A stretch of DNA of 64,000 nucleotides from Loxodes magnus (Eukaryota; Ciliophora; Karyorelictea; Loxodida; Loxodidae): contig CAMPDV010000261.1 of the NCBI GenBank assembly GCA_946699065.1, forward strand, positions 351,587 through 415,586, in the 5' to 3' direction. Positions within the stretch are counted from its first letter, which is position 1, and every line of letters begins with the position of its first letter. This document shows positions 35,768 through 49,176 of the stretch, in pieces. The notes under the pieces are model-generated. The model worked only from the letters and a program-made list of their open reading frames with translations. It did not search any database and was not told the DNA's origin. The translations under genes and the position numbers were made by a program.

Positions 35768-37080
35768 AAGCTTCATTAATATAACTTATCATAAAATTTT
35801 ATAGATTTAATTAAAGCAATAATTAATTTAAGAAAAACTTAAAATTAAAGTACATTTTGTCATTTTTATAATATTACAAAACATTAATAATCAAATTAGT
35901 GAAGCAATATATCTTCATCAAATAAGGATATTCATCCCTTTGTTCAAACAATTTAGTTATTTATTAATTAGATTCTATTCAAATAATACTTATTAGAAAA
36001 CTCATTTTGTGCTAAAAGTTATAGAACTATACAATATTTTATTTATCTTTATTATTTTGTCTAGTAGCAAATTCCATATAACTTTAATTAATTTTTTTGT
36101 ATAAAAGATTAAGTTAAGTCATTAGTCACTAGTCAACATAATTAATGAAACAATAAATAAAGTTGGTTGATATTCTAATAATGACAATTAAATTAATATT
36201 TTAAATATTTGACAATAATGATATAATCTAATTTTATTTTAAGATTAAATGAGTCTAAATGCTTATAAGAGTATACTTTATTTTATAGTATCATTTTTAA
36301 ATTAGCAATGCATATTTAAAAAATTATTCAATAAATAAACTCTAAATATTCTATTAATTAAGTTTAAATTATTTCTATTCTACCTATATTTAATATTAAT
36401 ATGCTTTAAGTTGAAAATATACAGAACCAAATTTACTTACTTCAAATATAACTAGATTTAGTATAATTTTATATAAATAAACTTATAATCATATTAATTA
36501 GTTTAATATTTCTAAAAATTACTTTTCAATACTTAGATATTATTATTTTTAGTTATCCTAAATCTTTTCAGTTAGTATTGTTATAATTATTCTATTTTCT
36601 ATTATTTCTTAACATTCCTATATAAATAAAAATAGTAGCATATGAAATAACTCTAAGATTATTTTCATTTTATTTATTAATTATTTAAATAAGGATCCTG
36701 CTTTATAAAATAAATCAGAAAACTAATTAAAATAGAAGAAAAAAACTAAGAAAATCCTTATTAATTTGAAGCAAGACTTATATTAATTAGCTGTAGTGCT
36801 TCTATTAGACTTAAATAGTAAAAGAAGAAATTATTAGTATCTATATTAATTATTTACTTTTTTAAACTAAATAAAATATATAAATCATTAATTTTTAGTT
36901 ACCCTTTATTTATTTTTTATTAATAACTGGTGTTTTATAAATCTATTGACTTTTGATAAATTTAAGAATAGGAAAGATTAAGTAACTATACTAAGGATTA
37001 TGTCTAAATACTCAATTTATTCTTAGCTTTTTAGAATTTTAAATTATTTAAATAGTTTATAGTTTATTAAAGTTTAGTGA
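35768..37080. other. AT-rich spacer, 1.3 kb
   Basis: Common 3' flank of two convergent genes. No feature recognised. Confidence 0.5.
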
Positions 37081-39474
37081 TCAAGCATCTTTTGATAAGT
37101 GAGTTATTTTGTAGTTAGATACATTTCCGTCAAATTTAATTTTTATAAACTCTCCATTATGAAACTTTTCGTTGAGGTTTAAATAAAAAGAACTAAAGAT
37201 ATGTCCTGAATTACCAGTGTCAATACAGAATAAGGATTCTTCTAAATTTCCTAGATCTATTATCGATCTAAAATTAGGACCTCCTTAACTTAAATAATCT
37301 CCTTTGAGCCACTTGAAATAGGTTGAATAAACAGAGGCATCTCCTGCACCTGCTGATGGAAACTCTTTACTTCCAAGAATATAATTAAGAACAGGAATTT
37401 TATCAAAAGGTTTATGAGTATAATAAGATTTATGTATTTAACCCCATTTTCATTTAGTCTTGTCATTAGTTTTAAATTCTTATCGAAGTCATTCAAGTGA
37501 AAGCTATAGTGATTCTTTCAAATACACAGAAAGTTTTTCTTCTACATTTCCTTTCAATATCCTTTAAAGATCTTAGTTGACTATTATTTATTCATAAGGT
37601 AAACTTAGAATAGTTATTATCTTTTTCCAATATCAAGCAGACTTACTCATCAATGCACCTTTTACTGTCTAATCGTCTAGGTAGTTTGTAATTACTTTTT
37701 CTAGGAATTAATAAATTCAAACTGAGAAAATAGAGCCTTCATAAGTATCAATCGTCATTTTGTAATCCCAATTCTTAAAAATCGACTTTATTTCTTCATC
37801 GTCAATAAATCTTAGGAAATTATTCAAATTTAAAATGGCAACTTAATTTTTAGTATCCTAAATCATCTCAACCATATCTGGAATATCAAAAGTTTTATTT
37901 TAACGTATATAATCTTCAATAATGTTTTCAATTCTAGAAGCTCTCCAGTCATAAATAGGGTATTAATTAATGTAATTTTGGTAGTTATGTGAAGTTACTT
38001 TGTTGTTTGCTGTTGCTATATATCCTCTTTCTGGATTTATTAGTTTTACTTTTTCATTTCCAGATGTAAAATTTAAATATTCTTATTCGGAAACTAAATA
38101 AGCATCTTGCAAAGGCTTTGCTCTATTTATTTGACCTCCAACTGAAATATATCCAAAATCGCCGTTCACTGTTCCGAATAGCATGTTTAAGTTTGGACTT
38201 ACATTAATATCAAGAATAAGCTAGGTAAACTCTTCTTAAGTTTTAGCAAGAAATGACTTTACTAGGTTATCATAAGAATTAAAATTATTATCTCTATGTA
38301 AATAAATAGACCATGGTACTGATATATTAAGAAAAGGAACTAAACCTGTGATGTTACCAATGCTTTCCCAAACTTAGTTAACTATAGCTCCATATTTAGT
38401 CTATTTAATTTCAAGTACTTAGTCTGACTGACCTCTTACTTTAATAGTTTCATATACAATATCATACTTAGTTTCATTATCATGAATAAATATATCTCAA
38501 TTATCATTTACTAGAACTGTTATAGCTATTGCAACGAAATCATTGTGTCCTAGTAACATAAAAGGTAATCCTGCTATATTTGCTCCTCTTAGTCTTACCT
38601 AATTTTCAACACTTAGATCATATAAATACCAAAAGCAAGGAATAGAATTAACTAGATGAGGGTCATTAACTATAATTGGTTTACCTGATTTACTATATTT
38701 TCCACTTACAACCCAGTTATTACTGCTTTTAATAACCTCCGAAATATCAGTATTTACTTACTTGACATTAAATTTAAATTCTTTATGTTGATATTTATAA
38801 GCAGGCTTTCTTTTAGATACGGGGATTTCATAATCTTTGATTATTGTCGTTTCATTAAAGCTAGACTAATCAGGTATTAGCAGTTCTATTTGCTCTTATG
38901 TTAAATATTGTTGAAGGTATAATTTTATTAATTTTGTTCCTTGAACAAAATTAAGAGAGAACTCTAGATAAAGCTGTATTGCTATTGTGTCTTATATAGT
39001 TCATTCTTCCCAATCTACCCAAAATAATAAAAACTCAAAAGATAGCTTTTTTGTTTATTTAACGTAGTCATTAACTCCTTTAACGTATGCTAGAAATTCC
39101 TTGCTTTTCACTTGTTTAGCGTAAATTTCTGCTTATTTATAGAATCCTAAAGTTCTAATTAATTTATCAATTGGAACCACACTATCACCATATACAGTAC
39201 TCAACTCTCCTTTTACGAATTTCTTAATCTAAAACATTTACCAAAGTCTATCTTAAGCATGAATCCAACCAAGGCTAAAAAGTCCGTCTTCAAAATTTTA
39301 AGCTTTAATGTGAGCAACTCCGAATTCATCTCTATAAATATAGGAATCTTTAATCAAACTAGTTATATTTCTGAAATTTCCTTCATAAACAGGATAGTGG
39401 AATAAGATAACTTAGTAAAAGTAAATAGAAATAAGAACAGGAACAACAATCAAGCATATTAATGCTTTCCCCAT
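37081..39474 (-). CDS. Penicillin-amidase-type (S45, Ntn) hydrolase with N-terminal membrane anchor
   Basis: 797 residues, single exon. An uncleaved anchor is likely at residues 4-25 (ALICLIVVPVLISIYFYQVILF). The A-chain region has IYRDEFGVAHIKA and LGWIHAQDRLWQM, the family's substrate-side signature. The autocatalytic nucleophile is Ser251 in S-S-N-N-W-V-V-S-G, followed by GKPIIVNDPHL and GHNDFVAIAIT. The C-terminal part has NYILGSKEFPSAGAGDASV and GGPNFRSIIDLGN. Family members hydrolyse side-chain amides of acylated substrates such as penicillin G, N-acyl homoserine lactones or other acyl amides; here a lysosomal or surface N-acyl amidase is inferred. Homologues are common in bacteria and scattered in protists, so ancient transfer is possible, but codon use matches the neighbours. 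At least five TGA codons read as Trp. Confidence 0.9.
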
Positions 39475-40261
39475 TTTCTTATTATTTTATTTCTTCAATA
39501 ACTATCAATTTATTATTTCAATCACTTAAGTCTAATAGCAATGCTCTATATTTTTATATAGACAAGCTCAAATTTAGCCGTTCCTTTATGTAGTTAAGAT
39601 TAGATTTGCAAAGTAAAATCTAGGTATTTATTTAATATATTTGGTGAGCCAAAACAGCAAAAGGCTAAAACGCTGATAAAAATAGATGATGTATAATTCT
39701 TAAATATTTGGTTTAGATATTAATACATAACATACAACATAGCCTTCAATTTATTCCTTTATATCTATAACTATACGAATGCTATATCCTCTAAAATCTA
39801 TTAATTGCTACTAAATATGCTAAATTAGTATGCTTTATTATAATTTATTCCATTTTTACCTTTAAAAATACGTATTATTTAGAGAATATACAAATAGTAG
39901 CTAATTCAAATTATGGAAAAGTTATAAAAAGGAAATAATAAAAAGACTTAAGCTTTACAATATAAGACTATTCATAACCAGATTAGAAGCTTAAAATAAC
40001 AATTTATTAAAAATGAGATAATTAATAAGTCTAATTACTTATATAGTAATAAGTAAAAGAGATAAACCAAATTATAAGAAAGCTATAACTTACTACCATG
40101 ATAATTATTATTAGAATGCTTAAAATCATATGATATTTACTTTCTCCTAGTTATACTTTAAATTTTAATTATTTAAATATTTATTAAATAAATTGAAAGT
40201 CTAATTTATAACCTTTTAATTAGTAAGGAGAAAATTTAATTAAAGCTAAAAGAAAATAAAT

Positions 40262-40744
40262 ATGCTCAAACTCAAATATACCTTTTTAGTCATATTGCTT
40301 TAATAGTAAATGCAACATGATTAAGATTTATTTTAAGAAGCTATAATTTCAATTAGGCTAGAAGTTGTAAATCCTTTAAAGCAAATAGATAAATTATAAC
40401 TAAATAATTGCTTAAAAAATCCCGATGCATAGTCTAAAATTAAGTTAGTAATTTTCCTAAGTTTAAAGTAACTAAATTTTAGATAATTTTAGCTAAAAGT
40501 TAATATTATAAGATATCTATATAGAACTTTTATGATTAGGGATGAAAGCAAAGCAATAATAATAGAATAATATAATTATTTATAAGTTATATATGCATTA
40601 AATTAGATAACTACTTTGTTTAGCCTTATTCTTAAGCCTAACGCTTATAATAGTTTTAGATTTCTAATAATATACTTAAGCTAAGTATATTTTAAGTTTT
40701 CTATGAAGTGCTTTTATTTATTGAATGTCTCTTTGATGGTTTGA
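40262..40744 (+). CDS. Possible small secreted protein
   Basis: 160-codon frame, ATG to TGA. It starts with a short hydrophobic stretch (MLKLKYTFLVILL) like a signal peptide, then a polar segment of about 60 residues (for example RLEVVNPLKQIDKLQLNNCL) that looks coding. The second half turns hydrophobic and AT-driven, as in non-coding DNA. It may be a decayed gene or a chance frame. No family recognised. Confidence 0.25.
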
Positions 40745-41064
40745 AAAGCTAAACATTTACTAAAGCTTAATTTTGTACTTTTAAGCTTAGCTTTAGAAAT
40801 TTCCTTTTATACTCTTATCTTACTTTTATTCTTTGATGCTAGTGATGCTTAAAGAATTATGAATGGTATTAAACTTTTAAATATTCAAACTATAACTAAT
40901 TATTTTTAATTTAATTGAACCTTACCTAAGCTTAACGATTTTAGTCGTTAAATCTTCTTTAAATTCTCAGATTTTTAGAATTACACAATTAATATGATGA
41001 CCTTTACTCCTTAAACAAATAAAGTTTATAAATAAAGTAGCAATTGTATCAAAGCCAAAAATTA

Positions 41065-41322
41065 ATGAGTATTAATAGCTACTCTCAAATATTTGAGAAA
41101 AATTAAGCTAATGTAGAAAATAAATTTAACGGAAAATAGTAGGAAGAAAATATTCCTCACCTGATACTAATAAATATTAGAAACTTTAGTGGACTGAATC
41201 TAAAGACAATCAGAGTTCCTACGAAATTAAAAATTATTTTTATTAAAATAAATAGAAGATTCAAAAGAAAAGAAACAGGCAAGAAAAAAAGAGTGAAAAC
41301 TCTCAGATAAAAAATTAAATGA
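41065..41322 (+). pseudogene. Possible small gene with a frame break
   Basis: A frame from ATG at 41065 runs 85 codons to TGA at 41320-41322. Its first 32 codons look coding (MSINSYSQIFEKN...), but from about 41163 the coding-like frame shifts by two (TNKYQKLQWTESKDNQSSYE...) and then runs on without a clear stop. No 17-35-nt GT-AG intron fits the shift; the only GT-AG pairs that do would remove 68 or 77 nt. Either a decayed gene, a longer intron, or chance. Confidence 0.25.
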
Positions 41323-41810
41323 CTGAAAAGCTTCTTGTTCATTAAATAAATAGCTTTTTTCTTTAAGCTTTTAATAAGCATATAATCCTAGAATTTATTA
41401 ATTAATCTATTAGTGTATTAAATCAATTTTCTAAGAAATAAATTAATATACATAATATAAGCTTATTTAAATATTAGCAATATCTTATCTATTCTATTTA
41501 ATTACGAAAATAAATAGTAATTTACATTCTGTATTGCTTATGTAATGCTTTTCTCTATATTTACAAATTTCTTAATTCAAAAATAGATTACAAAATATTT
41601 AATTTTAAGTAATTAATTCAAAAATATCAGTAAAAGGCTTTAAAAAGTCTTAATTATATTATAAAAATTTATGAGTACAAAATAAGGTTTTAGCAATATT
41701 GGAGATAGTGAATTTTAAAGTTTAGAGTGAAATAATAATTTAAATATTTATATAATTATCACTAGAAATTAAAAGAATACAATTAGTATTTTATATTTTC
41801 TAATAATAAA

Positions 41811-41914
41811 ATGGGAGATAAGGCATTTACTTAGTAAGAATCTGTTTTAGTCAAATTAGTACCAAACCACTCTCAATAATTAGTTAATTCGAAAATAAAA
41901 TCTCTTCTTGAATG
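41811..41914 (+). other. Very short possible ORF
   Basis: ATG GGA GAT AAG... gives about 34 codons (MGDKAFTQQESVLVKL...) to a TGA. Composition looks coding-like, but the length gives no statistical support. Confidence 0.15.
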
Positions 41915-42184
41915 AAAATTTATGATAATTATAGAAAAATTAAAGCTATTAAAGCTTAATAAATATAAAAAGTGCATTATTCTTAAACTCTATTTTAAGT
42001 TAAGCCTAGAAATATAATAAAATATTAAGGTATTTTTTATTTCTGCTATGTTATATATATTATGATTGATTATACATTAAATGTAAAAGTACATTAGTTA
42101 TTAAAATATACTTATGCTTATAATTTAAAATTTGTCTTTATTTTTTAAGAAATATATAGTGAATCTAAAGACTAATTAACAAAA

Positions 42185-43274
42185 TCAGTGTCTTTGCTTT
42201 CTTTCCAGTCTTATTGTTAAGTTTTTTCCACTAGTACAAATATTTTCAAATTTTTCTGCCACAAGTTGCAGTTACTTCACTAACTCTTCTGGGTTTGGAC
42301 TTTCTCTAAACTTTATAGTTTTGATGCAAGCATTTTTATATTATCTAAATTTAATCAACTTACTTTACTAAAGTATGACCTGCATCCATCTCAATATTAG
42401 AATCACCTAAGCATACTAAATTTGTAATTGTATCAGTATCAAAATTTTTTGTCATTTCAAGAAAAGCTTCAATTTTTCATTAGTGAAAGTCACCTGGAAA
42501 TTGTTCTTCATATTCGTTTCTAGCACTTATTATGGTAATCTTTTCTAAATATTACAGTATTTCGGGTATTCATTAGTGAGCTGAAAATTAAACCCAGCCT
42601 TTCATTGCGTTTGTAATAATAAAATTCTGTCCTAAAGTTAAACTTATCTATAGTAAATTAGAGACAGATTTTCCTAAGGTTTCTAGCTATTTAAGAACAG
42701 AAGGATTTTATATATTCATATTATCTTCGCGGCAGTTTAAATAAGTGGTACACAATAAAGTGTCGTCTCAGTCATAAATAATAATACTTTGGCATACTGC
42801 TTTTTTCTAGCTTGGTGCTATTCATATGTTCTCTTTCGCTATTCTTTTTAGGAATTGCATTCTGATCTAGTCGTTAGTCTTTTTAGTGATGGAATTTAAA
42901 GAATAAAACTCACTTTCAGCTTCAATCTAAGCTATTTCATCTGAAGGATTTGTAGAATTTTTCCTAGTTTGTTCTTCTGGAACTTCTTTATTACTTTTCA
43001 TTCATTTAGGAACTTTGAAATCTTAAGCGTTCATGTTCAAATATGGTTCAGCGATCTTTACACTTGGTTCTATCACTCCAACTTTTCTAAAATATTAAGA
43101 TCTAAAATTTTGAGAAACTTCTACAGATTTATGAATAAGACAAAATTGTGAAAAGGCAGAACTTTTGGATTCACATGTGCAAATAGGAGTAGTTGGCGTA
43201 GGAGACTGTCCTTTTTGAGAAAGGAATACATCTTAAGCATTTAAAGCACTTTGTTTACTTTCTTATTTTCCCAT
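42185..43274 (-). CDS. HAD-superfamily phosphatase, one 19-nt intron
   Basis: 356 residues after removing 42345-42363. The first ~130 residues are polar and carry two short Cys pairs (CTCESK). The HAD core begins with motif I D168-W169-D170-D171-T172, in which Trp169 is TGA (42770-42768) and Asp168/Asp170 are the nucleophile and acid/base. Motif II is likely I-I-T-N-A (Thr/Asn), and motif IV is L-V-C-L-G-D-S-N-I-E-M-D, with the acidic metal ligand. The C-terminal end IKFRESPNPEELVKQL is read only after splicing and closes at TGA 42187-42185. Protists carry an expanded set of such D-W-D-D-T phosphatases of unknown substrate. A soluble small-molecule or protein phosphatase is inferred. Confidence 0.85.
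42345..42363 (-). other. 19-nt intron
   Basis: Sense sequence gtaagttgattaaatttag. Removal joins HTLVK to QYKNACIKTIKF in the HAD phosphatase gene. Confidence 0.9.
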
Positions 43275-44115
43275 TTTTTAGATAATTAAATAGATATTAG
43301 ATGAATAGTTTACTTATTTTAAGCCTTAAACATACAACTTTAACTTACTAAATATATAGCAATGATGCTAATGTACATTACAATACTTTCTTTTACTTTA
43401 TATTAAAAGGAAAATTATTTGAGGAGAGTTTAGATTAAGAATAAGATAGTTATATATTTGGATCTAAGCTATAAATAGCAAAAATGCCGAATCTCTTCTT
43501 TGTATTACTTAGTAATAGTTTAATTTAGGCAATATATCTTAAATTTTCTTTCATGCAGTAAAAGAATTAAGTAAAATAAGGGAAAATGATTTATTAAGTT
43601 GGGAGTTATACATTTAATATTAATTATTCCAATATTTAATCTTTATTTAAGTATCTGTGCTAGTACCCTTATTTCTTTATTTTTTATTAGTTATTTGTAG
43701 CTCAAATAATTCAGAATCTATTATTTATACAAAAAACAGTAGAAAAATAGATGTTTATGAAAGTTAAGCCAAAATTACATTTTTATACTTTAGTGTAATA
43801 AAAGTATTCTTAAGTTACTATTAGTATGATGATATAATAACAGAGATATAAATTATCAAATATTAGTTATCTAAATGAAAAGGGCAAATATATAGTTGTT
43901 AACTGCATTAATTTTAAATTTAAGCTTATTTCCTCTTTATTTTCTTAAAATTACCTTAATATCTTCAAGATATTAATAAAACTGAAGAGTAAAGTTATAA
44001 TATGTAAATGTAATGAGTGAATGTTGTTATAAGGTATAATGTTAGCGCTTTAGATTAAATAATAATAAATAGTTTTTTTGCGAAGTCTATAAACTTTAAA
44101 TGTACACTAATTAGC
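43275..44115. other. AT-rich spacer, 841 bp
   Basis: Nothing recognised. Confidence 0.5.
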
Positions 44116-46176
44116 TCAATATCCCGTGTTCTAACTCAACACGTTTCTATTCTTCTTTAGCTGCTCCTATGCTTTTCTAATCATTTACTCTGCTATTTCC
44201 GCTTACTTTTAAACAGCAAGCTAAAAATTTTTTATCGGAGGTACCTTAGGAGAACTGGAAATTCCTTTTGCTATTCTTTCAGTTGGCTCATTCAATGGTT
44301 TTATTGACTTTAAGTCTTTGCCTGTCTTAGTGAGCTAGTTTTTGATTTATTCATATTCTTCTTGTAGATCTGTTGTTTCTACAACTTTTTAATTTTCAGC
44401 TTTACAAAGCGAAGCTTTTAAAAGCGATTTTTCTTCTATAAACCTCAACTTAGGTGAGTTTGAAAGTTCAATTTTTTTTTTATAGTTGAGTTTGGTTTAA
44501 TTTCCACTTTAACTTGAATTATTTATCATATTTAAATTGAACTAAGTAATGGTTTGATTTAATATTTAGGGACTTTTAATTTTTTGCTATATGATATTTT
44601 TACCCTTAGATTAAATAGTCTGCATTTACTCAGATTTACTTGACTTATTAGATTCATCACTTTGAAAGCTTATATTTAACCCTCTTTTATTAGAGTTTAA
44701 AATAGATATACTTTAATTTATTCTTTTCAATTCTCTCTATTTCTTAAGTTCCGAAGAATTAGTTGGCGTAGGGATTTTTGATAAGCCTTGATTTGAGCTT
44801 TATTTCGAATTTTGAGCTGTGTCTTGCTAACTATTTTTAGCAAATTAGAAGACTTTAATTTTTGTCTGGCTTGAGTTTTATTTTAAGTGCTTCAATTTGA
44901 ACTATGAAGTATCAAGCTATAATTGATTGCTAGTTTTTTAGTTATTCAACTTAGCTTTTTCTTTTTCTAAGTCTACTGATTTCCTTATAATAGCATTGGA
45001 TAATTTTCTACTATGAATTAATTATTTTTTGCTTTCCGTAGAATTTTACTGAATTTAAGTAATTGTATTATTAAGAATTGACTTCTAGTTATTATCAATG
45101 CTAGTTAAGCTAGATCTCTTTATATTTGAGCTCTACTCTTTAATTTGGCTATCTTTAGAATTACTTCGACACTTATCAATTTTACTAAATCCAGAAGGTT
45201 AAATCATAGACTAATTCAAGTTACTTTTTCTAGAGACTTAAATTCCTGAGCAAACATATTAGATTTTATTAGAAAACCCAGGAATGTAAACATCATACTT
45301 TTTTAAATTAATGAAGTATGGCTTTCCCTTTTCATCTATTACGAAGTCACATACTATTTCTCATACTTTATGCTTTTTAAGTGACTCGTTCACGATTTCT
45401 ACAATGGAGTTAGTCATATCATCAATTTACTTAGCTTTCTATACTATATGAACTAAGTAATCAGCTCCTTTCTGCTAAATTAAGCAAAACTTTTGTCGTA
45501 ATTGATTTTCATCTAAATCTTCGAACTTAATTAAGCTAGATGTGCCTTAAGTGTTTTTAGATTTATTTTAGCCTATCTCTTAAGTTTAATTAAGCGATTA
45601 TTCTAATAGCTATTCAGTATTAGAATTGTTGGATTGCAGACTTCACTGCTAATCATTGATAATAGCCTTTTTAATAAATTTTTTAGATTAGACATTCCAT
45701 TGAACTCTTATCACACTTACATATTTTCCTTTTGGTAAAATGAATCTTTATAGTAATAGGAATTTCTTACTATTTCTGGCACTTTTTCAATGATCTAAGC
45801 AATTTTTATCGTCAAGCATAGGTATACATTTATCACTTCAACTAGTTGCAGATTTTTATATCTTGCGAATAGCAAGTGGCGGGTTAAATTTATTGAGTTT
45901 CTTAAAAAACTTAAAAGACTCAAACACTTACTCTTAGGTTACTCCTTCTTATACTAAGATTTTCCCACTTTCATAATCAGTGCAAAGCAGAGTAGACTTT
46001 TAATTGTTGAAATTACAAATTAGAGTTTCCGGCAAGGTAAGATAAACCTGTCGCTATTGAGCAGCCTTAATTAAAATCTCATAAAACGCCAGCTGATGCT
46101 TAAAAATCAAAAGTTCTTAGTCTTAAATAAGAATATCCTATTCATTAGTTATTGACAAAGCTCTTCTTCTTGACAT
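44116..46176 (-). CDS. Unknown protein: folded N-terminal half, disordered Q/S/N/K-rich C-terminal half
   Basis: 686 residues, single exon, closing at TGA 44118-44116. Residues 1-300 look folded: KHQLAFYEILIKAAQQRQVY, a segment with two TGA-encoded Trp (TSWSDKC, DHWKSAR), RFILPKGKYVSVIRVQWN, and VWEIVCDFVIDEKGKPYFIN near residue 290. The last block (hydrophobic-D-F-V-x-D-x-x-G-K-P-Y-F-I) recalls the active-site strand of ATP-grasp or tubulin-tyrosine-ligase-like enzymes, but I cannot place the other ligase motifs, so this is only a resemblance. Residues 300-686 are Ser/Asn/Lys/Gln-rich and presumably unstructured, ending in a short charged helix (AEIAEQMIRKAQEQLKKN). Function unknown. Confidence 0.75.
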
Positions 46177-47982
46177 TTTTAAGTTTTCCTATTTAGAATT
46201 TCTTTAATTTAATTGCTTAATTATTTTAACTAACACTTTTAATTACTTAGGTCACTCTGCTATTCTCACTCTTTTTCGCTTTTAAAGCATCAAAAATCAA
46301 AGCTATATTCAAAATATCTCTGCTGCTAAATCTTAAAGAGTAAATAATAATTGACCCTAAATAAAACTTAGCAGAACAGATTATAGGCAGAAGTTAGAAT
46401 CTAATTCATTTAAAGCTGAATAATTGAAATTTAAAAATGAGCTAATTTTAAGAAAAAGTAAAGTAGGCAACTAACTTATATTATTTAAGCTTCCTAATTT
46501 TCAAAAATACTCTTATATTCCTATTTGCTTAGTTCTACTTCAAGTTTATTATCCTAATAATTATCTAACTTGTATAATTATTATTTAAGTTCTAGTTTGA
46601 AGGGATATAGGATTATAAAGCTCTCTATTGGTATGAAGATTACCAAGATAAAATTTATGATTATGAGTTGATTTTGAGAAATAGAATTAACTTAGAGGTT
46701 ATTTTCTAATTAGTTTAATTATATCAAGTTACATAATTATAAGTCTTATAAAAACCATTTAAAGCTTAGTTCAAATTGGATAAATTTAATTTAGCTGCTC
46801 ATATCTTAATGAACAACTAATTATCTAAAAATCAAAGCTTCTTTTTCTTTGATTCAAAATTAAAAAAACTTAAAATATAATAGAGATTATATTTTAAATC
46901 TGACCACTAAAACAGAACTGTAAACACATTGAAAGTAAGCTTTATTGCTTAAAAATTATAGATATTAAATATAAGCGGTATTATATATTAAGTTATCTTA
47001 GTTCACACGTCTACCAAAAATTTAGCTTATCTTACTTTATATAATTTACTTTGTTCTATTATATCGATATCTCTTGGTATTTCTAAGAATATTTATTTTA
47101 GATCTTAAAAATGTAGATTTTATTTATACTTAGACAAAAAATCTCAATTAGCTTTAGCTAATTGTTTTACATGCTATAATTAGATAAAGAATTGAAAAAA
47201 CTGTTACTAGAGATAATCTCTTAGAGGTTCTTCCTTAATTATTCAATATTAAGCTTTTTAAATCTTCTAATTTTATAATAGCAAAGTTCTCAAATAAAAG
47301 ACTGATTTATAACATAAGAATGCTAAACTTATTTAATTTCTTATTTTTCTTAAGGTAACTTAAAATAATGAAAATAATACATTTATAGATATTAATCAAA
47401 TAATTAGCTACTACTTTTATACAGATTCTCTATAATAATAATTCTCATTTCTATAAACGTAAACATTAAGTAATAATTCTATGATGACTATTATATTTAT
47501 AATGCTTTTTCTTAAGATTCTAAACTTCTTTTATATACTTAGACAAGAATGGTATCGAATAATGATTAAACTAGTTACTAAGTTGCTTACTTTAAAGTTA
47601 TAAAACTAATAGTTAGACTAGCAATAATAATTTTAGTTAATATAGCTCTCTTCATACTTTTATAATTAAGATATAATTATTTAATACTTTATTTAAAATA
47701 AACCTCAAACATTAAGTCTATTTCCAGTTTGAATCAATTTAAGTAAGAAAGTATAAATCATACTAATAAGGCTTATTAAGCTGTTATAGCACTATTATCT
47801 CTATTTGTATTAATTCTTTTATACTACTTAGTAGATTACTTACTTTAATATGTATTCAGATAATCTAAATGTGCTTCTTTTTAAAGGAATTATAATTTAT
47901 TCTGTTTGCTTGCTTTTATGGTTGGTGTTAAAATAAAAGGATTTGTATTTTAAATTTAAGAGAAATAAATAAATTATGTAAA
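46177..47982. other. AT-rich spacer, 1.8 kb
   Basis: Just upstream of the preceding gene, on the plus strand at about 46277-46480, one frame looks coding-like (RTDYRQKLESNSFKAEQ) but has no ATG upstream, so it is not called. The remainder is featureless. Confidence 0.4.
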
Positions 47983-49176
47983 TCAGAACAAATGAATGAC
48001 ACTTGCATGAGTTAGTTCAATCGTATGTGTGTTACTAATAGCACTAAGGGCAATATACCATTTATTAGATAAGTCACTGAAGTCAATATTATTAAAAGCT
48101 ACTCCGTAATGCTTTTAGTCTAAGATATACTATACTGTTCCCAATGAGCTATTAATAACCATTTCGATTTCTTACTTTCCACTTACTATTTAGCCGTAAG
48201 ATTTTCCTGCTTTACCGTTTTCTATCAACTTTTGATGAACATTTGAATATGCATATCCTCCTTCATCAGTAAAAAGCTCTGAATAATCACTTAGTCTATG
48301 CGATATACCCACAAAATAACCAATAGCAGTTCCAAGTAAAAATGTAAACCTATAAATTTTACCACTTTAAATAGCAATGTTTAGTAATGAGCTCGGCTTT
48401 AAACTTTCATTCCAAGTTGCTGATTTTAGATTTTCTGATAATGTGATACTAGGATGAGTATGAGATGGATCGAAGTTGACTATATCATTTAAATTTTCTC
48501 TTCTAATTTACTCATTTATCAAATTATTAATAAGGTTTCGAAGAATATTGATTTAAGTACTATGTTATCCTTAAGCTTGCTTTAGTTCAAAATTTTTATT
48601 CTTTAAATGGATATTCATTTTGAGTAAATTGTTAATACAATTGTGACCTTCTCCTTTCCTATACACTTCTGAGCAAATTTGGCAATTTATTTTTTTGTAG
48701 TAGCAATCTTCTTAGTGTTGATCTAGTTCGGTTCGTATAAATAATTCCATACAGCCTACATGAGAACACTTAATAGCGTTTACTTCACATTCCTTTTCTA
48801 AATGATTTTCTAAAGAACCTAACGTACATGTGATACTGCAATTTTCATTTTTACACTTAATAGGAAGGGCTTTAATATTCATATAAAGTTGTTTTGCATG
48901 TTCTGGCTTTGAAAACTCATGTGCATTATAAAGCATACAGTATTACTTATGAGGCGCTCTTTTAATCTAAGAATTTCCAATGGCACAGACTTAAGCTCTT
49001 ATTAATGGTTTTTTCTTTGTTACTGGTGTTTAAAGCGGGCTAGGATTGATGCATTTGAAACAATAATAAGTTTGGCAAGAATTACAATACACAGGTTCCT
49101 CCAGCACCTACTTACAAATGACACAAATATAATTACTTTGAACAGATTCTAGAAATATCTCTAAAGGAAAACCCAT
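47983..49176 (-). CDS. RING / TRAF-type zinc finger / SPRY (B30.2-like) protein, probable E3 ubiquitin ligase
   Basis: 397 residues, single exon. N-terminal RING-like Cys cluster at residues 18-45 (CVICKQVLEEPVYCNSC, then CFKC). A TRAF-type zinc-finger region spans about 95-170 (KCKNENCSITCTLGSLENHL, KCSHVGCMELF, CQICSEVY). The C-terminal domain, about 225-397, opens with FDPSHTHPSITLSENLKSAT, the PRY-like motif that begins many B30.2 domains (x-D-P-x-x-x-H-P-x-L-x-L-S-x-D/N), and continues with YFVGISHRL and a beta-rich end. The set resembles TRIM/TRAF-type ligases in which SPRY binds the substrate. The RING has fewer visible ligands than a textbook C3HC4 finger, so activity is not assured. 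It ends with TGA after VIHLF. Confidence 0.85.

Larger units (their letters stand above)
39475..42184. other. AT-rich spacer, 2.7 kb, with three weak small ORFs
   Basis: Three coding-like patches on the plus strand are listed separately (40262-40744, 41065-41322, 41811 onward). Otherwise featureless and very AT-rich. Confidence 0.45.
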
